Notes under the pieces: model-generated
Told to the model about the DNA's origin: nothing
The model's input: only the letters and a program-made list of their open reading frames with translations
The model's database searches: none
Program-made: the position numbers and the translations under genes
Shown here: one piece after another, positions 8,315-17,197 of the stretch
Layout of the letters: each line of letters begins with the position of its first letter
How positions within the stretch are numbered: position 1 is the first letter of the stretch
Assembly: GCA_900543695.1 (NCBI GenBank)
Contig: UQSG01000005.1
Span: 35,198-99,197, forward strand
Source: an uncultured Clostridium sp.
Lineage (GTDB): Bacteria; Bacillota; Clostridia; UBA1212; UBA1255
Direction: 5' to 3'
Length of the DNA: 64,000 nucleotides

Positions 8315-9943
8315 TTATTTCGCTTCGTATTTCGGATTTCCGTGCGTATATCTCGGAAGAAGCTGCGGGGAGACTTTATCGGTGACAACTCCCGCTTCCG
8401 CCAGAGCCTGGTCAAAGCGCGCAATATGATCCAGCGTAAGCGCTCCGGTTTTCGAAATCGTTTTTGCCTTCGCCGCAGCGCTGATTCCGGCATTTCTGCC
8501 GAATACGATAATATCAAGCAGAGAATTTCCCATCAGACGGTTTTCTCCGTGAATCCCTCCTACGGCCTCTCCGGCAACGTAGAGATTCTCCACCTCTGAC
8601 ATTCCGTCAGCGCCGATTTTAATGCCTCCGTTCTGATAGTGAAGCGTCGGATAAATCAGGATCGGCTTTTCCCTCATATCGTAGCCGTATTTCAGGAACA
8701 TGCGAAGCATGGCGGGAATGCGCTTTTCAATTGCGCCCGTGCCGTGAATCGCCTCGATCATCGGCGTATCCAGCCAGATTCCAAAGCCGTCCGGCGTCGG
8801 AATGCCTTTTCCTCTTTCCTGGCACTCGCGAATGATAGATGCCGCGGAAACGTCTCTCGTCTCCAGAGGGTGCATAAATGCTTCTCCGTCTACGTTCACC
8901 AGCATGGCGCCCAGAGAGCGAACCTTTTCCGTCACAAGCGCGCCGAAAATCTGCGCCGGGAACGCGACGCCTGTCGGATGATACTGCAGCGTATAGGCAT
9001 ATAGAAGCGAGGCTCCCGCGCGGTACGCCAGAACAAGACCGTCTGCCGTAGCGCCGTAATGGTTCGAGGTCGGAAAGCCCTGGTAATGCAGCCTGCCGGC
9101 GCCGCCCGTGGCAATGATCACCGTTTTCGCACGGGCAACCAGAATCTCCCTTGTTTCCATATTCATCAGGACCGCTCCGGCCGCCTTTCCGTTTTCGTCC
9201 AGAATCAGCTCGATGGCCGCCGTGAAATCGACGACCGGGATTCCTCTGTTGATGACCTCGTCGCGCAGCACGCGCATAATCTCCGCGCCTGAATAGTCCT
9301 TCGCTGCGTGCATACGCTTTCTGGAGGTTCCTCCTCCATGCGTAGTCAGCATCGTACCGTCCGCTTCCTTATCGAACATCACGCCCAGATCGTTCAGCCA
9401 TTTTACGGCGCCGGGGCCTTCAGTTACCAGTTTATAGAGCAGTTCAGGCACATTTTTAAAGTGTCCGCCGCCAAGCGCGTCGACATAATGGATCATCGGC
9501 GAATCGTTTTCCTTGTCTGCCGCCTGAATTCCGCCCTCTGCCATCATGGTGTTGGCGTCGCCATGGCGCAGCTTTGTGACGATCATCACATTGGCCCCAT
9601 TTTCATGCGCCATAATCGCCGCGGAAGAGCCCGCTCCGCCCCCGCCGATCACGAGCACGTCTACGTCATAGTCCGGATGCTCCAGATCCACGGACTCCGG
9701 CTTGACGCGGCTGTGCGCCTGCAATAAAGCCGCAAGCTCCTTGGGTACGCGCTCTCCTTTATTCGGGCCCATGACAAGCGTATCAAAATTTTCTTTTTTA
9801 TAATCCGGATGGAATTTCGCAAGCAGCGCCTCTTTTTCCTCCGCCGTCATGCGTCTCGGCTCGAATCCGATACGCGACGGGCGCGTTGCCTCAACTTTCT
9901 GGATCGAATCCAGCATTTCCTGTGTATATAATGAATCGCTCAT
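8315..9943 (-). CDS. frdA: Soluble fumarate reductase flavoprotein (TfrA/FrdA-like)
   Basis: This encodes 542 residues. After an N-terminal extension of about 90 residues comes the FAD dinucleotide motif (VLVIGGGGAGSSAA, near residue 100). Catalytic residues of the fumarate reductase/succinate dehydrogenase family are in place: QYHPTG near 321, the Arg in VTEKVRSLGA, the His in TLHYQNGG near 436 and the Arg in NRLMGNS. The position of the covalent FAD-binding His (SHTVAAEGG in membrane-bound FrdA) is Asn here (ANTMMAEGG). FAD is therefore probably non-covalent, as expected for soluble thiol:fumarate-reductase-type enzymes. No membrane anchor subunit gene lies nearby. It probably reduces fumarate to succinate in the cytoplasm with FrdB. 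GGAGG precedes the ATG. Confidence 0.85.
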   Translation of the reverse strand: MSDSLYTQEMLDSIQKVEATRPSRIGFEPRRMTAEEKEALLAKFHPDYKKENFDTLVMGPNKGERVPKELAALLQAHSRVKPESVDLEHPDYDVDVLVIGGGGAGSSAAIMAHENGANVMIVTKLRHGDANTMMAEGGIQAADKENDSPMIHYVDALGGGHFKNVPELLYKLVTEGPGAVKWLNDLGVMFDKEADGTMLTTHGGGTSRKRMHAAKDYSGAEIMRVLRDEVINRGIPVVDFTAAIELILDENGKAAGAVLMNMETREILVARAKTVIIATGGAGRLHYQGFPTSNHYGATADGLVLAYRAGASLLYAYTLQYHPTGVAFPAQIFGALVTEKVRSLGAMLVNVDGEAFMHPLETRDVSAASIIRECQERGKGIPTPDGFGIWLDTPMIEAIHGTGAIEKRIPAMLRMFLKYGYDMREKPILIYPTLHYQNGGIKIGADGMSEVENLYVAGEAVGGIHGENRLMGNSLLDIIVFGRNAGISAAAKAKTISKTGALTLDHIARFDQALAEAGVVTDKVSPQLLPRYTHGNPKYEAK

Positions 9944-9956
9944 GGCTCCGCCCTCC

Positions 9957-10631
9957 TTATTTTTCGATTTCTCTGTTGTTGTACATGGTTTTCAGCTCAT
10001 CGAGCGGTTTTGCCATCAGATCCTTCATCGGCTGCACATAATCGCCGCGCTCGATCTCCGCGACGCGTTTTTCGAGATGCTCTGATCTTGGCGCGAGATA
10101 TTTTCCCGTCAGTCTTCTGGCAAGCAGCGCCACCTGCGGGTGGGAAATCTGCGCCGGGCAGCGCGAGGAGCAGATGCCGCACATCACGCAGTCAAACGAT
10201 TCTTCTGCACATTTCGCATACTCGGCTCTCTGCGCGTATGCAATGTACTGCATTACGTTGAGCCCCTGCGTACAGCTCTTCGTACAGGCGTTGCACCCGA
10301 TACAGCTGTAAATTTCCGGATAAAGCTGCATCATGATCTGCTCCGTAGGACGGATCTTCTCAATATCATACGTTTGCTTCACAACCGGAAAGAACGGAAT
10401 CTGCGCCACATACATGTTTTCTTCGACTTTCGTCTGGCAGGCAAGGCACACCTTGAGCTCCGGATCTCCTTTGATTCTGTATACCGAAGCGCAGGCGCCG
10501 CAAAAACCGTTTCTGCAGCCGCAGCCGCGCACCAGCTGGTAGCCGGCATATTCCATAGCATCCATGATGGTGAGTTCTGAGGGGACGGAATACTTTTTCC
10601 CCATGATAAATACGTTAACCATTTTTTCCAT
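9957..10631 (-). CDS. frdB: Fumarate reductase iron-sulfur subunit (TfrB N-terminal-like)
   Basis: This encodes 224 residues. An N-terminal [2Fe-2S] ferredoxin domain has Cys 39, 44, 47 and 62 (CRNGFCGAC core). A 4Fe-4S dicluster module follows with CIGCNACTKSC (110-120) and CVMCGICSSRCP (148-159). This equals the FrdB part of archaeal thiol:fumarate reductase subunit B. The C-terminal HdrB-like CCG half found in that protein is absent, while a free HdrB is encoded in the same operon. The second module ends in four Cys (CxxCxxCxxxC), so two [4Fe-4S] clusters are expected, unlike respiratory FrdB with its [3Fe-4S]. It lies 13 bases upstream of frdA and probably carries electrons to the FrdA flavin. 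Confidence 0.85.
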   Translation of the reverse strand: MEKMVNVFIMGKKYSVPSELTIMDAMEYAGYQLVRGCGCRNGFCGACASVYRIKGDPELKVCLACQTKVEENMYVAQIPFFPVVKQTYDIEKIRPTEQIMMQLYPEIYSCIGCNACTKSCTQGLNVMQYIAYAQRAEYAKCAEESFDCVMCGICSSRCPAQISHPQVALLARRLTGKYLAPRSEHLEKRVAEIERGDYVQPMKDLMAKPLDELKTMYNNREIEK

Positions 10632-10663
10632 GTCTTTTTGCCTTCACTTTCTGTAAGAATCCA

Positions 10664-11491
10664 TTAATATTCGTTCGGGAGCTCGTCGAGCTGGTCGCAG
10701 CGGAATACCGGTCCGTCCTTACAGACGTATTTCGATCCGATATTGCAGCGGCCGCATTTGCCGACGCCGCATTTCATGCGCAGTTCCATTGTTGTATAAA
10801 CCTGCGTTTTGTCATACCCCATTTCCTGCAGCGAGGCCAGCGTAAACTTAATCATGATCGGAGGGCCGCAAAGCAGCGCCGTTTTGTGAACGTCGAAATT
10901 CAGTTCTTTCACATAAGCAGGAACAAAGCCCACGTGGCCGTCCCAGCCGTCCTGCGGACGGTCAATGGTGAGGTGAACATCCACATTTTCCGCGTGCGCC
11001 CACTCGTTGCGGATCTGATCAATATCTACAAGATCGTCTGCGGAGCGCGAGCCGTACACGATATCGATTTTACCGTAATCGCCGCGTTTCGCCAGGCAAT
11101 AATCAATTACGGAGCGCAGCGGCGCAAGGCCGATTCCGCCTGCAATAAACAGTAAATCCTTTCCCTTCAGCGCCGTGTCAACGGGGAAAGCATGACCGTA
11201 GGGCCCGCGTATGGTGATCGCCTGACCAACCTCCATCTGATGCAGCCATTCCGTAAAGCCGCCGCACCGCTTGATGCTGAATTCCATATACTCCCGGTTT
11301 GTCGGAGAAGACGTAATCGAAAACATCGCCTCGCCGACGCCCGGCATTGAAAGCATCGCGCACTGGCCCGGCATGTGGTCGAAGCATTTTCCGCCTTCCG
11401 GCGCGTTCACCCGGAAGGTTTTCACGTCGGGCGTATCCGTGCGGATATCAGTTACGATTCCGATCTGCGGAATCAATACATCGGGATTCAT
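10664..11491 (-). CDS. flxA: FAD/NAD(H)-binding oxidoreductase, FlxA-like
   Basis: This has 275 residues in a ferredoxin-reductase fold. An FAD-binding beta-barrel carries a PGQCAMLS segment, and FSITSSP is the expected RxYS-like flavin motif. A nucleotide-binding domain follows with AGGIGLAPLRS (about 150) and LLCGPPIM. The tail is a [2Fe-2S] site of the dihydroorotate-dehydrogenase-B type (MKCGVGKCGRCNIG then YVCKDGP). This is the layout of HydG/FlxA, the NADH-binding subunit of Flx-Hdr complexes. It overlaps the previous gene by 4 bases and has GGAGG upstream. The role as entry point for NADH electrons follows from family and context; NADH versus NADPH is not resolved. Confidence 0.8.
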   Translation of the reverse strand: MNPDVLIPQIGIVTDIRTDTPDVKTFRVNAPEGGKCFDHMPGQCAMLSMPGVGEAMFSITSSPTNREYMEFSIKRCGGFTEWLHQMEVGQAITIRGPYGHAFPVDTALKGKDLLFIAGGIGLAPLRSVIDYCLAKRGDYGKIDIVYGSRSADDLVDIDQIRNEWAHAENVDVHLTIDRPQDGWDGHVGFVPAYVKELNFDVHKTALLCGPPIMIKFTLASLQEMGYDKTQVYTTMELRMKCGVGKCGRCNIGSKYVCKDGPVFRCDQLDELPNEY

Positions 11492-12540
11492 TTCGATTCA
11501 CCTCCGAAGGATTTTATCACTTTTACAATGTTCATGGACACCGGGCACTTGGAAAGACATCTGCCGCAGCCCACACAGGAGTACTCTCCGCCGTTGTTGG
11601 CCGGATAATAGACAAGCTTATGCATGAAGCGCTGGCGGAAGCGTTCGAGCTGACTCGTACGGGGATTGCCGTGCGCCATCTTTGTAAAATCGGAATACAT
11701 GCAGGAATCCCAGCAGCGGAAGCGCTTGATTCCGTGTCCCGTGTCGAAATCACGAATATCGTAGCACTGACATGTCGGGCAGATAAAGGTACACGTTCCG
11801 CAGCCAATGCACGACTGATAGAGCTCCTGCCACTGCGGCGCGTAAAATACATCGTTCAGGCCCGTCGTCAGGCGGTCGCCGCTGAAATATTCCACGCTCA
11901 GTCCGCTGAGCGGCAGTCTGGCAAGAATCGAGCGGATTTCTTCCTTTCGGTCCTCCAGGGCAGTCTCGTCCTTTTCAGACGCTTCCTCCAGAAGCGTTCC
12001 GAGCAGCTTCGTCAGCGCTTCTCCCTTTTCCGTTTCCGGGTTCCAATACAGCGCCGAATCCGTAAGCCACGTCGTTACGTCGCCTCCCGAGGGCTGCGCG
12101 GCGTCTATGCCGAATGTTCCGCAGAAGCACGTCTCTTCCGGCGCGCTGCACGCCATCGTTACGACGACGCCCGTTTCGCGGCGGCTTTGATAAAACGTAT
12201 CTACGGGATCGCTGAGAAATACGGAATCGAGGATTGCAAAGCTTTTTGCGTCGCAGGCGCGCACGCCGAATACCACAAAAGGCTCCGCCGGATCACGGTC
12301 CTCGACAAGATCAATATTCTTCCCGCTGACGCGGAAGGAAATCAGATTTTCGCTCTGTGGGAAAAACAGTTCTTTTGCCGATTTGACCGTATTGAGGCAA
12401 TCCAGGCAGACTCTGCTTTCCGGCGTCCATTTTTCAAACAGGCACTGGCCCGCGTCCTCCACCGGCAGATACAGGCTTTTGACAGCCGATATCGCCGCAT
12501 AAAGCTCCGGCAGGCGCTCTCTTGCTATTTTATACATCAT
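11488..12540 (-). CDS. flxB: 4Fe-4S dicluster protein, FlxB-like
   Basis: This encodes 350 residues. The first 220 form a domain like the HydB/anaerobic sulfite reductase A family (FGVRACDAKSF is characteristic). The second part is a ferredoxin dicluster: CIGCGTCTFICPTCQC near 241-256 and CVGCGRCLSKCP near 328-339. It overlaps its neighbours on both sides by 4 bases, so the subunits are translationally coupled. It probably passes electrons from FlxA toward FlxCD and HdrA. Which of the two dicluster proteins should be called B and which C is by analogy with known flxABCD-hdrABC loci. Confidence 0.75.
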   Translation of the reverse strand: MMYKIARERLPELYAAISAVKSLYLPVEDAGQCLFEKWTPESRVCLDCLNTVKSAKELFFPQSENLISFRVSGKNIDLVEDRDPAEPFVVFGVRACDAKSFAILDSVFLSDPVDTFYQSRRETGVVVTMACSAPEETCFCGTFGIDAAQPSGGDVTTWLTDSALYWNPETEKGEALTKLLGTLLEEASEKDETALEDRKEEIRSILARLPLSGLSVEYFSGDRLTTGLNDVFYAPQWQELYQSCIGCGTCTFICPTCQCYDIRDFDTGHGIKRFRCWDSCMYSDFTKMAHGNPRTSQLERFRQRFMHKLVYYPANNGGEYSCVGCGRCLSKCPVSMNIVKVIKSFGGESK

Positions 12541-13535
12541 TTCTTCCCGCCTTTCTCATAGACAATACTCGGCTCCGCGTCCTGCTTCGTATAGGAAGTC
12601 AGCGGCGCTTCGATCGTTATGTCCGCCCCCGCCTGGTATTCTCCGTAAAGCTCATTGATATCTTTAATGAATTTTCGGTTAAGCAGGTGAAGCGGGATAT
12701 TCTGCGGACAGACTCTCGTACATTCGCCGCAGTCCGTGCATCTTCCTGCTACGTGAAACGCGCGGATAATATGGAACAGATTTTCTTCGAAATCATCCGT
12801 ATTCGCTTTGCTGGCGACGCCGGACTTCGGATTGTCAAATACGCACTGCACGCAGGAGCAGGCGGGGCAGATATTTCTGCACGCGTTGCAGCGGATGCAG
12901 CGGGAAAGCTCGTTTCTCCAGAAAGCGAAGCGTTCTTCTGCCGACAAATGCTCAAGATTTTCGATGTAGGCAAAGCGGCTTCCAAACTCCTGATTCGGAA
13001 CGGCCTCCTCCGGTTCGTCCGCTTCATCAGAAAGCGCGTCGTAAATCATATGCTTTTTACCCTTACAGGCTTTGCACTTTTCAAATAAAACGTCTTTTTT
13101 CGCACACGTCTTTTCTCCGTAGAGCGTTTCAAAAACGACCTGGTCCCCTTCAATTTTCGCTCCGGTAATTCCTCTTATGCCAAGTGCGCGCGCTGCCTCG
13201 GGATCTATCTTCCCACTGCAGGGAACGCCCAGCACAAAAACGTTTTCCCTGCGGATTCTGTGCTCCTTCAGCAGCTGGTTGAACGAGTATGTATCGCAGG
13301 GCTTGAGCAGCGCTATGAGCTTTCCATCCTTTTTGGATTCCGCGATGCAGTATTTGCTCTGGTTTGCAGCGCAGAAATCGTCATATATCATATTGTCCAG
13401 CGTTTCCTTTGTGAAAACGGCCGGAGTAACGTCGTAGCAAAACTCTCCGCTTTCCCAGGCCAGAACTCTGTCCGCCGCGCCGTCTTCCAGCAAAGAACGG
13501 CATTTCGATAAAATTTCCTCGCTTATTCTTTGCAT
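12537..13535 (-). CDS. flxC: 4Fe-4S dicluster protein, FlxC-like
   Basis: This encodes 332 residues. The N-terminal half contains LLKPCDTYSFNQLL, VPCSGKID and a CKACKGKK segment, as in the F420-dehydrogenase-beta-like iron-sulfur proteins that accompany Flx and HdrA systems. A ferredoxin dicluster follows: CIRCNACRNICPACSC near 215-230 and CTDCGECTRVCP near 266-277. GGAGG lies seven bases before the ATG. It overlaps flxB by 4 bases and flxD by 13. Expected role: internal electron relay in the same complex. Confidence 0.75.
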   Translation of the reverse strand: MQRISEEILSKCRSLLEDGAADRVLAWESGEFCYDVTPAVFTKETLDNMIYDDFCAANQSKYCIAESKKDGKLIALLKPCDTYSFNQLLKEHRIRRENVFVLGVPCSGKIDPEAARALGIRGITGAKIEGDQVVFETLYGEKTCAKKDVLFEKCKACKGKKHMIYDALSDEADEPEEAVPNQEFGSRFAYIENLEHLSAEERFAFWRNELSRCIRCNACRNICPACSCVQCVFDNPKSGVASKANTDDFEENLFHIIRAFHVAGRCTDCGECTRVCPQNIPLHLLNRKFIKDINELYGEYQAGADITIEAPLTSYTKQDAEPSIVYEKGGKK

Positions 13536-13969
13536 CTCAGATCCTCCAATTTCTTATTTTCACCCAAATTGTGGATAGTCGCTACAAATTCATTCATTGT
13601 GGCGGAAAATTTCGCGCCCTCCGCTGCGGAAATCCATTCCACTCTCGTGCGCTCCCTTTCGATGCCGAGAAAATCAAGCATACTGAACAGGAGCGTCATT
13701 CTCCTTCTCGCAAAGTAATTTCCGGACGTATAATGGCAGTCGCCGGGATGGCATCCCGCAATGATCACGCCGTCCGCCCCTCTCTGAAAGGCTCGTAAAA
13801 TAAACAGCGGATTTACGCGGCAGGAACAAGGCACCCGGATGACCTTCACGTTCGCCGGATAGGAAAGCCGGCTTGAGCCCGCCAGGTCGGCGCCTGCGTA
13901 GCTGCACCAGTTGCAGCAGAACGCCACAATCAGAGGCTTGAATTCATTTTTTGTTTCTTCTATCTGCAT
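13523..13969 (-). CDS. flxD: MvhD-type [2Fe-2S] linker subunit, FlxD-like
   Basis: The 148-residue product carries the conserved Cys pattern of MvhD/FlxD, the hydrogenase delta subunit. It shows CCNWCSYAGAD near 18-28, then VPCSCRV, then GCHPGDCHY. In known complexes this small subunit links an electron input module to HdrA. GGAGG lies ten bases before the ATG, and the gene overlaps the end of hdrA by ten bases. Its presence between the Flx and Hdr genes argues that they form one complex and not two unrelated modules. Confidence 0.85.
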   Translation of the reverse strand: MQIEETKNEFKPLIVAFCCNWCSYAGADLAGSSRLSYPANVKVIRVPCSCRVNPLFILRAFQRGADGVIIAGCHPGDCHYTSGNYFARRRMTLLFSMLDFLGIERERTRVEWISAAEGAKFSATMNEFVATIHNLGENKKLEDLRCKE

Positions 13970-15945
13970 ATCGCATCAACCTCCGCCATAATTTGTCTTG
14001 TTGTAAAGCCCTTCAGATCCATTGCGCCGGACGGACACGTTACGGTGCAGGCGCCGCAGCCCTGACAGATCGCTTCGTTTACTCTCGCGATTCTGCGGAC
14101 TTCCCTTCTTCCATGATCGTTGATCTCCTTATCTACATAATCGATCGCGCCGTAAGGACAGACGCTTGCGCACTGCGAGCAGCCGTTGCACAGCAGCTCG
14201 TCAGAGCCGGCCACACACGGATTGCATGTCAGCTTATCTTTTGCCAGCAGTCCGATTACCTTTGCCGCGGCGGCGCTTGCCTGCGCGACGGTTTCCGGAA
14301 TATCCTTCGGCCCCTGGCAGACGCCGGAAAGGTAGACGCCGGCTGTTGGGCTCTCAACCGGACGCAGCTTGGGATGCGCTTCCGTCAGGAAATTGTTCGT
14401 GTCAATGCTCGCCGTCAGCATCGTCGCCAGATTCTTAACGTCAGGATCCGGCTCGATCGCCGTGGCCAGGACCACCAGATCCGCTTCGATCAGGACCTGC
14501 TCGTTCGCAATGAGATCCGAGCCCTGTACCAGAAGCTTCCCGTCCTTCTCCGCAACCTTTCCGACCATGCCCTTTATGTAATCCACGCCGTATTCTTCTA
14601 CTGCGCGGCGGTAAAACTCATCAAAGTTTTTGCCGGGCGTCCGCACGTCGATATAGAAAACGTGCACCTTCGTATCCGGATATTTGTCGCGGATCATCAT
14701 CGCATGCTTTGCCGTATACATACAGCAGATTTTGGAGCAGTACGGCTTGCCGCAGCCGGAAATATCTCTCGAGCCCACGCACTGAATGAATACGATTTCA
14801 TGCGGATGTGCGTGATCAGACGGGCGCAGCAGCACGCCCTTCGTCGGGCCGGCCGCGTTCATCAGGCGTTCGAGCTCCAGCGATGTAATGACATCTTTAT
14901 TCTGCGCATATCCGAACTCTTCGAAATTTTCCAGTGAAATCGGCCTGTAGCCCGTTGCCACGACAATGGCGCCGTATTCCCGTTCCACGATTTCCTCTTT
15001 TTGCGTAAAATCAATCGCTTTCGCCGTGCAGTTTCTCTCGCACAGTCCGCACTTGCCCGTTTTCAGTTTAATGCAGTGCTCGGGATCGATTACCGCAACG
15101 TTCGGGATTGCCTGGGCAAACGGGATATATACCGCGCCCCGGTTGTCGAGTCCCATGTTGAATTCATTCGGCGCCTTGCGGGACGGACATTTTTCCGTAC
15201 AGACGCCGCAGCCGGTGCAAAGCTCGGTATTGATATACCTTGGCTTTTTCTTGATTTTCACCCTGAAATTCCCCACGAAGCCCGATACGCTTTCGATTTC
15301 GCTGTATGTAAAGAGATTGATTTTATCATTCGCAGCGGCATCCACCATTTTGGGCGTCAAAATACATGCCGCGCAGTCGAGCGTCGGGAAGGTTTTATCC
15401 AGCTGCGCCATTTTTCCCCCGATCGTAGGCGATTTTTCCACAATATCGACTTCGTAGCCGGCGTCCGCAACGTCCAGCGCAGTCTGAATCCCTGCGATGC
15501 CGCCGCCGATCACAAGCGCCCGTTTTGTCACCGCGCTTTCTCCAGCCGTCAGAGGCTGATTTAAATTCAGCTTTGCAATCGCCGCTTTTGCAAGAATGAT
15601 CGCCTTCTCCGTTCCCTCGTCCTTATCCTTGTGAATCCAGGAGCACTGCTCTCTGATATTGGCGATCTCTACCATGTACGGGTTCAGTCCGGCAGCCTGC
15701 GCCGTCTTCCGGAACGTTGTCTCATGCATACGCGGAGAACAGGAGCAGACAACGATTCCCGTCAGGCCGTAATCATGGATCGCCTGCCGGATTCTGGACT
15801 GTCCGCCCTCCGAGCACATATACTGGTAATCCGTCGAGATCACGACACCCGGCTCGCCGGCTACACTTTGCGCCACTTTCTCCACATCTACGGTGCCTGC
15901 AATATTGCTGCCGCACCAACAAACAAATACTCCGATCTTTTGCAA
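13960..15945 (-). CDS. hdrA: HdrA, FAD-containing electron-bifurcating subunit
   Basis: About 660 residues with the full bacterial HdrA layout. An N-terminal domain has CWC and CSCSPRMHE. A thioredoxin-reductase-type FAD domain follows (VIGGGIAGIQTA near residue 150), with TLDCAACILTPKM after it. An inserted ferredoxin motif CTGCGVCTEKCP, a CIK..CGLCERNC motif and a C-terminal dicluster (CNGCSQCASVCP, CQGCGACTVTCP) complete it. HdrA carries the FAD believed to split electron pairs between a low- and a high-potential path. The frame is open to 15960, but the start is placed at the TTG giving MQKIGVFVCWCG, because GGAAG lies eight bases before it; GTG at 15954 is an alternative. Confidence 0.85.
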   Translation of the reverse strand: MQKIGVFVCWCGSNIAGTVDVEKVAQSVAGEPGVVISTDYQYMCSEGGQSRIRQAIHDYGLTGIVVCSCSPRMHETTFRKTAQAAGLNPYMVEIANIREQCSWIHKDKDEGTEKAIILAKAAIAKLNLNQPLTAGESAVTKRALVIGGGIAGIQTALDVADAGYEVDIVEKSPTIGGKMAQLDKTFPTLDCAACILTPKMVDAAANDKINLFTYSEIESVSGFVGNFRVKIKKKPRYINTELCTGCGVCTEKCPSRKAPNEFNMGLDNRGAVYIPFAQAIPNVAVIDPEHCIKLKTGKCGLCERNCTAKAIDFTQKEEIVEREYGAIVVATGYRPISLENFEEFGYAQNKDVITSLELERLMNAAGPTKGVLLRPSDHAHPHEIVFIQCVGSRDISGCGKPYCSKICCMYTAKHAMMIRDKYPDTKVHVFYIDVRTPGKNFDEFYRRAVEEYGVDYIKGMVGKVAEKDGKLLVQGSDLIANEQVLIEADLVVLATAIEPDPDVKNLATMLTASIDTNNFLTEAHPKLRPVESPTAGVYLSGVCQGPKDIPETVAQASAAAAKVIGLLAKDKLTCNPCVAGSDELLCNGCSQCASVCPYGAIDYVDKEINDHGRREVRRIARVNEAICQGCGACTVTCPSGAMDLKGFTTRQIMAEVDAICR

Positions 15946-15972
15946 TTTATTCACTTCCAATCTTTGCCGCTG

Positions 15973-16365
15973 TTATTTACTGTATTTTCTGAAGGCGCTG
16001 ACGATGGCCTGCTGCGGGATGTTTTCGTCCAGCAGCTCCGGCACCATATTCGCTTTCAGATGATTTTCGCCCTGCTGGCGGATCACGCAGAGGCGCACCG
16101 CCTCGATCAGCTTTGCAGGCTCGACGCTTCTGGGGCATCGTTCGATACATGCAAAACAGGACAGGCAGGTCCAGATTGATTTAGATTCCATCAGCTTCCG
16201 GATCTGTCCCTTTTCAACCATCGCAACAAACTGGTGGGGATGGTATTCCATTTCCTGATAGGAAGGACAGGTTCCGGAGCATTTGCCGCATTTCATACAT
16301 TTTCTCGTATTTACACCGCTGATCCGGAGCACGCGTTCCGCAAGTTCCTTTTCGTTTACCGTCAC
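15973..16365 (-). CDS. hdrC: HdrC, 4Fe-4S dicluster subunit
   Basis: This is a small 130-residue iron-sulfur protein with CMKCGKCSGTCP near 23-34 and CLSCFACIERCP near 67-78, the two-cluster pattern of HdrC. It starts with GTG, with GGAGGG six to seven bases upstream. It lies 12 bases from hdrB and 12 from hdrA in the order hdrB-hdrC-hdrA. It should carry electrons between HdrA and HdrB. In this operon the far acceptor could be HdrB itself or the FrdAB pair. Confidence 0.85.
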   Translation of the reverse strand: MTVNEKELAERVLRISGVNTRKCMKCGKCSGTCPSYQEMEYHPHQFVAMVEKGQIRKLMESKSIWTCLSCFACIERCPRSVEPAKLIEAVRLCVIRQQGENHLKANMVPELLDENIPQQAIVSAFRKYSK

Positions 16366-16377
16366 AAGTAACCCTCC

Positions 16378-17163
16378 TTATTTTACGCCGAGCGCCTCGG
16401 CAAGCAGTTCCGTAAAATAACAGACTTCCGGCTTTTTGTCTGCCGCAGCGTTTGCCTGCAGATTATACAGGCAAAGAGGACATGCCGTTATAATCGTGTC
16501 CGCACCCTTCGAAGCCGCCGATTCCAGAATCATGCCGCACCGCTTTGCCGGTATGGATTTATCCTCAAGCGAAGTGTATCCGCCGCAGCATTCGTTGCGA
16601 TACGGCGTGAGGACCGGCTCGGCGCCGAGGGCGCGGATCAGGTCCTCCATCACAGACGGATTTTCGGGATTATCAAACTGCAGGACTTTTGCCGGGCGCA
16701 GAAGCAGGCAGCCATAATAGGCCGCAATCTTTCTTCCCTTCAAAGGATTCTTGACCGCCGCCTTGATGTTGTCGAAGCCTACCGTGTCTCTCAGCATTTC
16801 CAAATAGTGGACGACTCTTGTTTCTCCGACGTAATCCGTATCCAGTTTTAAGTAATTATTGACTTTCAGGCGAATGTCGTCGTTTGAAAGCATATCGTCG
16901 TTCACTCTTTTTATAACATGGTGACAGGCCGAACACAATGTCAATAAATCCCTTCCCTGCCGTTTTGCACTGTCAAGCGCGCGTACGGCGGAAAGCTTAG
17001 TGGCGATTTCATCCAGTGCAAGAGGATAAACGGCCCCGCAGCACTGCCAATCTTGTATTTCCTCCAGCGTAACGCCGAGAGCCTCCGCAGAGGCTCTCGC
17101 ATAGCGGTCCAGATCTTTTGCCTTTGTTTTTAACGTGCAACCAGGATAGTAACTGTAAGTCAT
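16378..17163 (-). CDS. hdrB: HdrB, CCG-domain (non-cubane 4Fe-4S) subunit
   Basis: This has 261 residues with two complete CCG repeats. The first holds the Cys of YPGC, then WQCCG, then LCSACH. The second holds YYGC, then ECCGG, then ACPLC. These bind the unusual non-cubane clusters that cleave a disulfide in methanogen HdrB. Keeping both motifs intact suggests the subunit still handles a disulfide or thiol. In archaeal thiol:fumarate reductase an HdrB-like half is fused to the iron-sulfur subunit; here it is separate. The ATG at 17163 is used because AGGA lies nine bases before it; the TTG at 17169 is too close to the site. Confidence 0.85.
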   Translation of the reverse strand: MTYSYYPGCTLKTKAKDLDRYARASAEALGVTLEEIQDWQCCGAVYPLALDEIATKLSAVRALDSAKRQGRDLLTLCSACHHVIKRVNDDMLSNDDIRLKVNNYLKLDTDYVGETRVVHYLEMLRDTVGFDNIKAAVKNPLKGRKIAAYYGCLLLRPAKVLQFDNPENPSVMEDLIRALGAEPVLTPYRNECCGGYTSLEDKSIPAKRCGMILESAASKGADTIITACPLCLYNLQANAAADKKPEVCYFTELLAEALGVK

Positions 17164-17197
17164 ATTCAATTTTCCTTTCGGTTTTGTAGCGCGGCTT

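Noticed and set aside
11347..12561. Long plus-strand open frame (404 codons) opposite flxA and flxB
   Set aside because: It lies wholly antisense to two clear iron-sulfur genes, has no ribosome site, and reads as Arg/Ala-rich sequence without motifs, as expected from the mirror of GC-rich codons.
13951..14937. Plus-strand frame of 328 codons opposite hdrA
   Set aside because: Shadow of hdrA, whose cofactor motifs are unambiguous.
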